In this document: in pieces, positions 1 through 6,834 of the stretch
Layout: every line of letters begins with the position of its first letter
Numbering within the stretch: the stretch's first letter is position 1
Assembly: GCF_010669125.1 (NCBI RefSeq)
Contig: NZ_CP048631.1
Coordinates: 62,001-126,000, forward strand
Direction of reading: 5' to 3'
Length of the DNA: 64,000 bases
Source: Ancylobacter pratisalsi
GTDB lineage: Bacteria > Pseudomonadota > Alphaproteobacteria > Rhizobiales > Xanthobacteraceae
Position numbers and translations under genes: made by a program
The notes under the pieces: generated by a model
Told to the model about the DNA's origin: nothing
The model's input: the letters and a program-made list of their open reading frames with translations, nothing else
The model's database searches: none

Positions 1-870
1 CACGAGATGGATTGTGGTCTCCATCATGCTCGACGTCCGGGACTCGTTATCAACGATGATCTCGGCATATTGCGGCGCCAGCACGAAACACGGGCGCTTG
101 GCCTGGTCCTCGGGGCTGGCCCATGAGATCGCGCCCAGGCCCTGGAACAGCGTCGTACGCGTCACGTCGCTGGTCGCGCCAGCGTCGTGCATGAACAGAA
201 CCAGCGGATAGGATCGGCTTGCATCGTAATCCTTTGGCACGAAGAGATTATAGCGCAGCAGATCGCCAGTCTCAGGATCGTTGAACACAAGCTGCCGGAA
301 GTCGTCCACAACGAGGTTCTTCACCTTCGTCGTCTCGATGGCGCTGTCGCCGCCCGCGACGACATGCCCGTCGGCCAGCGTGATTGGGCCGGGTTGCAGC
401 ACCGCCGCGCTGGCGGCCGGATAGATCGTGTCATAGGCCGGGATGTCGCCCGCCTGACCCGGTCCGCGTCCGCCGACGCCACCCACATTACCGCCGGGGC
501 CGCTGGCCGCTCCGCCCTGCTGTCCGATTTTCCGGGCCAGCGCGGCATTCGCATCCTCGGGCGACAGGGCGACGATGACGAAAGGGCCTATCTCGGCCCG
601 GCCCGCCGGATCGGCGGAGGTGCTGGCGAAGACGCCGGTGACGGTCCGTCCCTCGACCGCGAAGTTTCCGGCGGACAAATCGACCCCTTTGACAGGCGCG
701 TCGTATTCTACCGCCACCGCCGTCAGTTTGACGCCCTCGCCGAAGACCTCGGTGACGGCCGTGGCGGATTTCGCATGGCCGGGGCCGTCATGGGCGAATA
801 TGGGCACACCGATGGTCAGCACCATACCGGCTCCGGCACCCATGATCAGCAGATTGCGGCGTGTCGGCAT
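1..870 (-). CDS. secreted alpha/beta-hydrolase-like protein (3' end outside window)
   Basis: The minus-strand reading frame opens with ATG at 870 and runs off the left edge, so 290 residues are visible and the C-terminus is missing. The N-terminus (MPTRRNLLIMGAGAG...) has a twin-arginine-like/hydrophobic export signal followed by a mature region. From about residue 200 the sequence resembles the start of an alpha/beta-hydrolase fold of the predicted peptidase/esterase type (LLRYNLFVPKDYD, then YPLVLFMHDAGA, where an HG-type oxyanion turn is expected). The catalytic serine motif would lie beyond the edge, so activity cannot be judged. It is the last visible gene of a minus-strand cluster, 45 bp after the small secreted protein upstream. 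Family assignment is inference from the fold motif. Confidence 0.6.
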   Translation of the reverse strand, partial: MPTRRNLLIMGAGAGMVLTIGVPIFAHDGPGHAKSATAVTEVFGEGVKLTAVAVEYDAPVKGVDLSAGNFAVEGRTVTGVFASTSADPAGRAEIGPFVIVALSPEDANAALARKIGQQGGAASGPGGNVGGVGGRGPGQAGDIPAYDTIYPAASAAVLQPGPITLADGHVVAGGDSAIETTKVKNLVVDDFRQLVFNDPETGDLLRYNLFVPKDYDASRSYPLVLFMHDAGATSDVTRTTLFQGLGAISWASPEDQAKRPCFVLAPQYAEIIVDNESRTSSMMETTIHLV

Positions 871-915
871 TGCATGACCTCCTTCAATCCTCAAACTCTT
901 CCATCTGCGCCACGC

Positions 916-1464
916 TCATTGCCCCGGCCTCTCCACCACAAAATCCAGCCGCCAGGATGACTGCTCCGGGCTGCGGTGCTGGCTGAGGATGCGGATGGCG
1001 GGGTCGTGCGGACTGAGCGCGTTGACCATGTAAACGGCGATGCCGCTCCGGTGTCGGTTCTCGAAGGTCAGGCTGCGGGGACCGTTGGCGGGCGGCAGGT
1101 TCGCCTCGAAATCCAGCAGGATCGCGGCCTCGCCCCGCCTTATCTGGTTGACATCGGCAAAGCTGCCGCCGGTCAGCTGCAATGGCAGTGCAGAGCCATC
1201 GGCCTCCAGCGACAGTTCCTCCCGCACCCCGGCGGCATAGCTGTCCCATTCCACCTGCGACAGGGCTCCGTCCCCGTCGCTATCGATCCCGGCGATGACG
1301 GCGTCGGCAACTTCCGCGCCGGGTGTCAGGCGCAGGTGCAGTTCCACCCGGTCCGAAGCCACGGCGATGGTCGCGGCTTGCAGATACTCGTCTAGCCGAT
1401 GCGCCGAGGCCGGCGTGACGAACCCGAACAAGGCCACGGCGAGCGCGATCCCCCGCGCGGTCAT
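916..1464 (-). CDS. small secreted protein with EF-hand-like loop
   Basis: 182 residues with a clear Sec signal (MTARGIALAVALFGFVTPASA, cleavage near residue 21). The mature part starts HRLDEYLQAATIAV, the pattern seen in the extracellular N-terminal part of HupE/UreJ-like membrane proteins, but no membrane segments follow. The segment DSDGDGALSQVEW (about residues 61-73) fits a calcium-binding EF-hand loop (D-x-D-x-D-G with a later acidic residue). The ATG overlaps the stop of the DUF3500 gene upstream (ATGA), which implies translational coupling. Specific function is unknown. Confidence 0.65.
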   Translation of the reverse strand: MTARGIALAVALFGFVTPASAHRLDEYLQAATIAVASDRVELHLRLTPGAEVADAVIAGIDSDGDGALSQVEWDSYAAGVREELSLEADGSALPLQLTGGSFADVNQIRRGEAAILLDFEANLPPANGPRSLTFENRHRSGIAVYMVNALSPHDPAIRILSQHRSPEQSSWRLDFVVERPGQ

Positions 1465-2777
1465 GGCGTCGTGATCCCCTGGCCGTAGTCGTTCGCCGGA
1501 TCACGGTAGACGGTGTGGACATGCATGGTCGGATCGCCGCCGACGCCTTGCGGCGAGAATTCGATGATCAGCTTAGGTCCCTGAATCCGGTAATAGGAGG
1601 AGCCGTTCCGCCCCGACACATGCGTGGTCGGGCCGCTCCAGGCGAACCAGGTTTCGTCCAGCCCCGCCTCGATCTCGGCCATGCGCGGCGCGGCATAGTC
1701 CTCGTTGACGATGCCTGCCCATTCCCGGGTCAGCTCCAGCAGCAGCATCCGCTGCGCTGGCGTCATCTCCGAGGCCCGCAGCCCCTCGGGCACGATGGTC
1801 TCGCCGCTGCGGCCGGGGCCGAAGACCAGATCGCCGATTTGATAGTCGAGGATCGCCTTGCCGCGCTGTTTCTCGTCCAGCGCATCGAGCAGCGCGAAAG
1901 CCTTGTCGTTCTCGCCCGCCAGCACTCGCACGGTTTCACCCGACGCATTGGTATAGACGGCGGGTTGCGCGCCGGTCAGCGCCGGCGTGGCCACGCCCTG
2001 CGCGCCCCGGACGACCACGTTCAGGCCGAGGTGATGCGCGCCGAATTGCAGCATCCACGGATCGTGCATGCCGGGGATACCGAACAGGCCGAGCGTATAG
2101 TGATCGGTTCCCGAGGCGTAGTTCGTGCCGCCCTCGTGTAGCACCTGATCGGAGCCCATGATCTCCAGCACCTTGCGGTAGCCATCAGAGCTGAGCACCG
2201 TTTCCAGAAGGTGCAGCGCGGCGGTGCGCTGGTCCCCGGTCATCTCGCCCAGCGAAAGACCCGGCCGGGGCACGTCGCTGGCCGGGAAGTTCGACCAGAC
2301 CGCCGCGCCATATTGCTCGCCCACGAAGCCGGGCAAGACTCCGGTGCCCGGCCCGCCGCCATTCCGGCCTCCCCCCTCGGGACCGCCGATACCGGTGGGG
2401 CGTTCACCTCGGGGCGGACGTTGGGCTGCCGCATCCTGCCTGCCGGGTCCCCCCGGCGTTCCCTGCCGCGCGAATTGCGCGGCAGCGGGTCTGGCGGCCG
2501 GGTTGAAGGGGAGCAGCACTGTCTCCCGCTGCCCGGGGTCGAGCGTCTCCAGAAAGGTGTTCGCGGCGTCCACGATGATCTTGGTGCGGGTGGAAGCCAT
2601 GTCTTGCACTACGCTGTTCGGACTCGATTGCGCCCAACTTGTCGAGCGCGACAAGGTGACGGGAATGAGGGCCAGGGCGAGAGCGGAAACGGAAAGGATG
2701 TACCGCCTCGTCAAAGTGCCCTGGCTTCGTGTAGCCGACGACGAGCCCGGATGCGCCGCCACGTTTCTTTCCCGCAT
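1461..2777 (-). CDS. DUF3500 domain protein, exported
   Basis: 438 residues from ATG 2777; a GTG at 2819 and an ATG at 2810 are alternatives, but a purine-rich stretch (GGAGAGAGG) sits upstream of 2777. The start region contains TLTRRYILSVSALALAL, a Tat-like twin-arginine signal, so export as a folded protein is likely. The mature protein (AANTFLETLDPGQRETVLLPF and a long C-terminal part with HHLGLN and YDPANDYG-like segments) fits the DUF3500 family, often found beside copper or heme-type enzymes; biochemical role unknown. A glycine/proline-rich linker lies around residues 110-150. It starts 44 bp downstream of the DUF2218-methyltransferase stop and is coupled to the EF-hand-like protein. 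Confidence 0.7.
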   Translation of the reverse strand: MRERNVAAHPGSSSATRSQGTLTRRYILSVSALALALIPVTLSRSTSWAQSSPNSVVQDMASTRTKIIVDAANTFLETLDPGQRETVLLPFNPAARPAAAQFARQGTPGGPGRQDAAAQRPPRGERPTGIGGPEGGGRNGGGPGTGVLPGFVGEQYGAAVWSNFPASDVPRPGLSLGEMTGDQRTAALHLLETVLSSDGYRKVLEIMGSDQVLHEGGTNYASGTDHYTLGLFGIPGMHDPWMLQFGAHHLGLNVVVRGAQGVATPALTGAQPAVYTNASGETVRVLAGENDKAFALLDALDEKQRGKAILDYQIGDLVFGPGRSGETIVPEGLRASEMTPAQRMLLLELTREWAGIVNEDYAAPRMAEIEAGLDETWFAWSGPTTHVSGRNGSSYYRIQGPKLIIEFSPQGVGGDPTMHVHTVYRDPANDYGQGITTP

Positions 2778-2820
2778 GATCCGTTTCCGCCTCTCTCCGT
2801 TTGCCGACATGCGACGCACC

Positions 2821-3762
2821 TCAGGCCGGCTCGTAGCGGCTGACTTCGATGCCGGAGCCGACCGGCAGGAGCACGCTGGTGATGCCGGGCCTGGCGCGAA
2901 CGGCCTTGCCGTAATCCTTCACGGCGGGGTCCGGACCCAGCATGTTGTCGGCGACGATGATCGCGCCCGGAGCGAGCTTAGGGTAGAAGGCCTCGAGACA
3001 GGGAACGTAAAGATCTTTCCAGAGGTCGAGGAAGACGAAGTCGACCGTGCCCGGCAGCTCGCCAATCATCGCGACGGCGTCTCCGACCTTGAAGTCGATA
3101 TGGTCGGCAAGACCGGCCTTCTCCGCCATCTCCCGCGCATGGGCCGACTTGTAGCCGTGCAGTTCCATGGTGACGAGCCGGCCGCCGGTCGCCCGCGCCG
3201 CCTCCGCCAGCCAGATGCCGGAATAGCCGAAGGACGTGCCGATCTCCAGGATGGTCGGCGCGGCGAGGCTCCTCACCAGTATGTTCAGGAGGCGACCCGT
3301 GTCCGGGCCGATGGCGCGCATGCGCTGGTCCTGTCCGCCGTCGCGGCCGCCGGGCGTCTCGGCGTGCGGGCCTGTGCGCTCCTCGCGCATCCGCGCGTGA
3401 TAGGTGTCGAGGACAGCGCTCACCCGGTCGTCAAGCACATGCTCGCCGAAGGAAGGCACACGCCAGTCGATCGCGAGTTCCTCTCGGAAGGCGAAGCGCA
3501 GGAGATGGCGCGCGACGACGTCCCCAAGCTGCGCCATCTTCTCCTCGTCCTCGGCTATCAGAGACAGGCGCAGGAGCCCGTCACGAGCCGAAAGACGGCA
3601 TTCGCCGATGGAGAAGGTGATCTGTCCCGACCGCTCGTCGAAGCTGACGGGAAGCTTGTGCGCGAAATGCTTGCAGAGCTGCTGAAGATAGCGGCTGGCG
3701 TTGGGCGTCCTGACCGCGGCCACACGCTGCACGGCGGAAGGCATAGGGGACTGTGCGTTCAT
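2821..3762 (-). CDS. DUF2218 domain fused to class I O-methyltransferase
   Basis: 313 residues. Residues about 10-100 match DUF2218 (TPNASRYLQQLCKHFAHK, then FSIGECRL), normally a stand-alone small protein linked to iron/siderophore loci. The C-terminal half is a SAM-dependent O-methyltransferase of the COG4122 type: glycine-rich motif I ILEIGTSFGYSGIWLA, an acidic residue after the next strand (VTMELH), VGDAVAMI, and VDFVFLDLWKDLY, the metal-binding/catalytic region of cation-dependent O-methyltransferases. The ATG overlaps the stop of the upstream padR by one base (TGATG), so the two are an operon under the padR promoter. Substrate unknown; the fusion suggests a link to metal or siderophore chemistry (inference). 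Confidence 0.75.
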   Translation of the reverse strand: MNAQSPMPSAVQRVAAVRTPNASRYLQQLCKHFAHKLPVSFDERSGQITFSIGECRLSARDGLLRLSLIAEDEEKMAQLGDVVARHLLRFAFREELAIDWRVPSFGEHVLDDRVSAVLDTYHARMREERTGPHAETPGGRDGGQDQRMRAIGPDTGRLLNILVRSLAAPTILEIGTSFGYSGIWLAEAARATGGRLVTMELHGYKSAHAREMAEKAGLADHIDFKVGDAVAMIGELPGTVDFVFLDLWKDLYVPCLEAFYPKLAPGAIIVADNMLGPDPAVKDYGKAVRARPGITSVLLPVGSGIEVSRYEPA

Positions 3763-4319
3763 CAGCTTTGCTCCACTGTCCGGGCCGCCTGGTCGAGAGC
3801 GTTGGCGATCTTGCCGGCCGCTTCTACGTCGAGCGGTTCGCGATTCAACCGAAGCCGCAGAGCCAGCTTGAAGTTCCTGATGGCGTCAGCGACCAACTCC
3901 GGCAGGTGCCCTGCGCCTTCGGCCGCCGCAGCCATGCGGGACAGGAGTTCGTTGGCCGCCGTCCGGTTGGCGACGAGGAAGGCTTCTCCCTCGGGCGTGA
4001 TGCGGTAGAGCTTCCTGCCCGACGCTTCGGGTTCGATCGCGGCATAGCCCATATCGTCAAGCCAGGAGAGCGTCGGATAGATCACGCCGGGGCTCGGGGT
4101 GTAGGCGCCGCCGAAGCGTTCCTCGATCTCCTTGATCAGTTCATAGCCGTGGCGCGGCCGCTCGGCGATCATCGCCAGAAGCAGAAGCCGCAGTTCGCCA
4201 TAGTCGAAGAGCCGGCCACCGCCGTGGCGACCGTGCCGATGGCCTTTGCCGTGGTGGCCTTCAGGGTGGTCCGGATGGAGGGGATGGCGGTCCGGTCCGC
4301 CTCTGTATCTTGTTTTCAT
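3762..4319 (-). CDS. PadR-family transcriptional regulator
   Basis: 185 residues. The start is placed at ATG 4319 (MKTRYRGGPDRH), not further upstream, because the operator/promoter repeat lies immediately before it. A His/Gly-rich N-terminal tail (HPLHPDHPEGHHGKGHRHGRHGGG, broken here for length: HPLHPDHPEG, HHGKGHRHGR) could bind metal. The winged-helix domain follows (LLLLAMIAERPRHGYELIK, GVIYPTLSWLDDMGYA, GRKLYRITPEGEAFL), the PadR signature, with a C-terminal dimerisation helix. It probably represses its own operon with the methyltransferase through the inverted repeat 14 bp upstream of its start. The His-rich tail suggests a metal as effector (inference). Confidence 0.85.
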   Translation of the reverse strand: MKTRYRGGPDRHPLHPDHPEGHHGKGHRHGRHGGGRLFDYGELRLLLLAMIAERPRHGYELIKEIEERFGGAYTPSPGVIYPTLSWLDDMGYAAIEPEASGRKLYRITPEGEAFLVANRTAANELLSRMAAAAEGAGHLPELVADAIRNFKLALRLRLNREPLDVEAAGKIANALDQAARTVEQS

Positions 4320-4332
4320 GCGTCCGATATAG

Positions 4333-4367
4333 TTCTCGATATATCGAAAATCAAGATATATCGAGAA
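4333..4367. promoter_or_regulatory. inverted-repeat operator of padR
   Basis: Two perfect 13-bp arms, TTCTCGATATATC (4333-4345) and its reverse complement (4355-4367), are separated by 9 bp just upstream of the padR start. PadR-family proteins bind AT-rich palindromes of this kind, so autoregulation is the likely role. Seen directly; binding is inference. Confidence 0.8.
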
Positions 4368-4548
4368 TTTGATTGGACGCTGGTTGAACAATGACGCGAG
4401 GCACGTCCGCAGGCTCTCTGGGGCACTCCAGCCCCGGGGCATCCGGTCGAGTGCAAGTCCCGCCAGGCCACGCTGTGCAGCAAGACCATACCGACATGGC
4501 CAACAGTGTGTGCCAGCAACGTCCACTCCAGCAGGCCGCGCTAATTCT

Positions 4549-4569
4549 GGTACTATATGGTACCGATAT
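4549..4569 (+). promoter_or_regulatory. second copy of the TetR operator
   Basis: The 21 bases here are identical, in inverted orientation, to 5420-5440 upstream of tetR. The core is the near-palindrome GGTACTATATGGTACC. Downstream of it the GTTGGG flank also matches (one base indel). It lies on the far side of tetR, in the padR-tetR intergenic region, 17 bp before an ATG (4587) that imitates the tetR start. Confidence 0.8.
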
Positions 4570-4586
4570 GTTGGGCTGAGTTTCGG

Positions 4587-4774
4587 ATGTCAAGTTTGAC
4601 CGACATTACAAATGGGAAAGGTAAGGGCAGGACGCGCATTCAATGCGCCGCGGGTACGCTCCGAAGAGCGGTGCAGTGCCATCCCTTGCAGAAGCCTATG
4701 AGGCCTCGCATCCGATCACTTGGGAGCGTTATTGGGCCGATGTCTCAGAACAAGGCGCGGTTCCACGCAGATAG
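4587..4774 (+). pseudogene. remnant resembling a second tetR 5' end
   Basis: After the duplicated operator, with nearly the same spacing as in the real gene (17 versus 16 bp), an ATG opens MSSLTDITNGKGKGR. This resembles the TetR N-terminus MSNETSVTKTNGRPPRRGR. The similarity fades after about 15 codons, and no regulator domain follows. A different short frame (4643-4774, MRRGYAPKSGAVPSLAEAYE...) follows and may be the tail of an unknown lost gene. This looks like the truncated start of a duplicated regulator gene. Confidence 0.35.
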
Positions 4775-5403
4775 ATTTCGAGACGCTTCTTGATGTGTTC
4801 CGTACGGCGCGCGCGGTCGGTGCGATTTTGAAGACGCCGGCGCGGAAGCAATGCGCCGAACACGATATCCATAAGCATTCCGGCATTTACAAGCGGATCC
4901 TCGACTTTGATCCGGCCACGGAGGCGCTCACTCTCCAGCCACTCGATCAAGTCTCCGCGGGACCGGATTATTTGGTGTTCATAGAGATAATCCGAAAGCT
5001 CCGGAAACTGGCTCGACTCTCGCGTGATGAGTTGCAGGATGGCTTCACGCTCTTTCTCAGCGTCGTCGTCGATGTCCAGCCGGAAAATCCGTACGAGGGT
5101 CTCCATGAGCGGAAGGTCTTCCCCGACCGGCCGCGGAAGATCAAGGATGATGTGGCGGTTGTCTTTCACCACCGCAGCGAACAACTCCGTCTGGTTCTTG
5201 AAGAACTGATAGATCGCGCGTTTGGAGACCTTGGCCCGCGCGGCGACCACGGCGGTGGTCGTTCGCCCAAATCCCAGATCAACGAATGCCTCATGGGCGG
5301 CTTTGACGATCGCGCGGCGTCGCATCTCGTCACTGAGCACCTTGGGGCGCCCACGCCGTGGCGGTCGCCCATTCGTCTTTGTTACGGAAGTTTCATTTGA
5401 CAT
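4729..5403 (-). CDS. TetR/AcrR-family regulator of the RND pump
   Basis: 224 residues. The N-terminal helix-turn-helix (residues about 25-70: RRRAIVKAAHEAFVDLGFGRTTTAV broken as RRAIVKAAHEAFVDLGFG and VSKRAIYQFFKNQTELFAAV) is typical of TetR/AcrR proteins; the C-terminal half is the ligand-binding helical domain (AefR-like region, ESSQFPELSDYLYEH). A basic tail (TNGRPPRRGRPK) precedes the HTH. The gene is divergent from the membrane-fusion/RND pair and an exact operator lies in the shared promoter region, so local repression of the pump and of itself is the expected role. Confidence 0.85.
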   Translation of the reverse strand: MSNETSVTKTNGRPPRRGRPKVLSDEMRRRAIVKAAHEAFVDLGFGRTTTAVVAARAKVSKRAIYQFFKNQTELFAAVVKDNRHIILDLPRPVGEDLPLMETLVRIFRLDIDDDAEKEREAILQLITRESSQFPELSDYLYEHQIIRSRGDLIEWLESERLRGRIKVEDPLVNAGMLMDIVFGALLPRRRLQNRTDRARRTEHIKKRLEIYLRGTAPCSETSAQ

Positions 5404-5419
5404 CGCGGGTCACCCAACA

Positions 5420-5440
5420 ATATCGGTACCATATAGTACC
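5420..5440. promoter_or_regulatory. TetR operator between tetR and the RND genes
   Basis: Near-palindrome GGTACCATATAGTACC, 16 bp upstream of the tetR start, in the 228-bp divergent region. The identical 21-bp sequence in inverted orientation at 4549-4569 supports a real binding site. Confidence 0.75.
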
Positions 5441-5631
5441 TAAAATTCCAATATGAAATTCATCAAACGCGCCCACGGAGACGGCCATGTGCCCAGACTT
5501 CATTTCCAACGCCGAGCGGCATGGCATCTGTGACCCGCGCATCGCAGGCGTGCTGCAACGAATGCCTCTTCCGGCAACGGAAATAGGCCTTGTCCGCATC
5601 GGGAAATAGGCCGGCAACGCACGGGACGCAC

Positions 5632-6834
5632 ATGCTTAGAATAATTAGACCTCTTGCCCTGCTGGTGGGGCTGCTACCGCTGGTCGCCTGCAACGACTCG
5701 CAAGCGCCTTCCACGGCGCCGGGCGGGGCAGAGCCAGTGCCGGTCGGAGTGATCGCAATCAGCAGCCAGTCCGTCCCATTTGAACTCACCCTGCCCGGTC
5801 GGGTTGTCGCATCTGCAACGGCGGAGATACGACCGCAGGTCAACGGCATCGTCCGTCGCATCGCCTTTCTGGAAGGCAAGAGAATCGCGGCAGGCGATGT
5901 CCTCTATGAGCTTGACAATACCAAATTCAAGGCCGCCGTCGCGGCCGCAAACGCTGCCTTGGACAAGACGCGGGCCGTGGTCGTGGGGGCGCAAGCGACC
6001 TTCGATCGTATCAACACCCTGGCAAAATCCAACGCTGTTAGCGTCCAGGCGCTCGACGATGCGAGGTCCGCGCTGCTGCAGGCACAAGCCGACGTTGAGG
6101 CGGCCAGGGCAAATCTCGAGACCGCCAACATCAACCTCGACGATGCCACCCTCACGGCTCCTCTGGATGGAGAGATCGGGGTGTCCGCGGTCAGTATTGG
6201 GGCGCTTGTCACCGAAAACCAAACGGAACCACTTGTAACGATACGCCAGATCGATCCGGTCTACGTCGACTTGGTGGATTCGAGCGTCAACCTGCTTCGT
6301 GTTCGCGATGAAATCGACGCAGGGCGGCTTGGTCGTGAGCAAGGACCGAGGCCGGTCACGCTCACGCTCGAGAACGGAAAACAATACAACACAACAGGCA
6401 CCATCGCGGTGGTCGACAGGGTTGTTAGCCTGACGGCCGGTACATTCCGCGTGCGCGCTACATTCCGCAATCCGGACCAGATTCTGGTTCCAGGCATGTT
6501 TGTCAGGACACAGCTGTCCCTTGGTGAGATCCCCAACGCCTATCTCGTACCGCAGCGCGCTGTGATGCGCGGGACCAACGGGGAGGCAACGGTCTATGTC
6601 GCCTCCACCGGGGGCAAGGCTGAACTGCGGACAGTGACCACGAATGGCACCGCCGGCAACAATTGGATCGTCGTCGGCGGACTGACGGACGGAGACCGCA
6701 TCGTGGTCGACGGCTTCCAGAAAATTTCGGATGGGACCGCAATCAAGGCGGTCAACGCGTCGGTTGATGAAAATGGCCTTGTGCGGCAGACACTTGGATC
6801 TGCTCCAGCGACAACACGGGAGGCTCCTCAGTGA
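5632..6834 (+). CDS. RND efflux periplasmic adaptor (membrane fusion) lipoprotein
   Basis: 400 residues from ATG 5632. The start is set by the lipoprotein signal MLRIIRPLALLVGLLPLVAC with lipobox LVAC. The order is lipoyl/biotinyl-like hairpin half (TAEIRPQVNGIVRRIAFLEG), coiled-coil (AALDKTRAVVVGAQATFDRI and LLQAQADVEAARANLETANI), second lipoyl half (LTAPLDGEIG) and beta-barrel/MP domains (IDPVYVDLVDSSVNLL, LVPGMFVRTQLSLGEIPNAY). This is the AcrA/MexE layout and usual length. It links the inner-membrane pump to an outer-membrane channel. Its stop overlaps the GTG of the pump gene (4 bp), so the two form an operon, probably repressed by the divergent TetR. Confidence 0.92.
   Translation: MLRIIRPLALLVGLLPLVACNDSQAPSTAPGGAEPVPVGVIAISSQSVPFELTLPGRVVASATAEIRPQVNGIVRRIAFLEGKRIAAGDVLYELDNTKFKAAVAAANAALDKTRAVVVGAQATFDRINTLAKSNAVSVQALDDARSALLQAQADVEAARANLETANINLDDATLTAPLDGEIGVSAVSIGALVTENQTEPLVTIRQIDPVYVDLVDSSVNLLRVRDEIDAGRLGREQGPRPVTLTLENGKQYNTTGTIAVVDRVVSLTAGTFRVRATFRNPDQILVPGMFVRTQLSLGEIPNAYLVPQRAVMRGTNGEATVYVASTGGKAELRTVTTNGTAGNNWIVVGGLTDGDRIVVDGFQKISDGTAIKAVNASVDENGLVRQTLGSAPATTREAPQ

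Noticed and set aside
5487..5609. 40-codon plus-strand frame before the RND adaptor gene
   Set aside because: No ribosome site or homology; it lies in the regulatory region between divergent genes.
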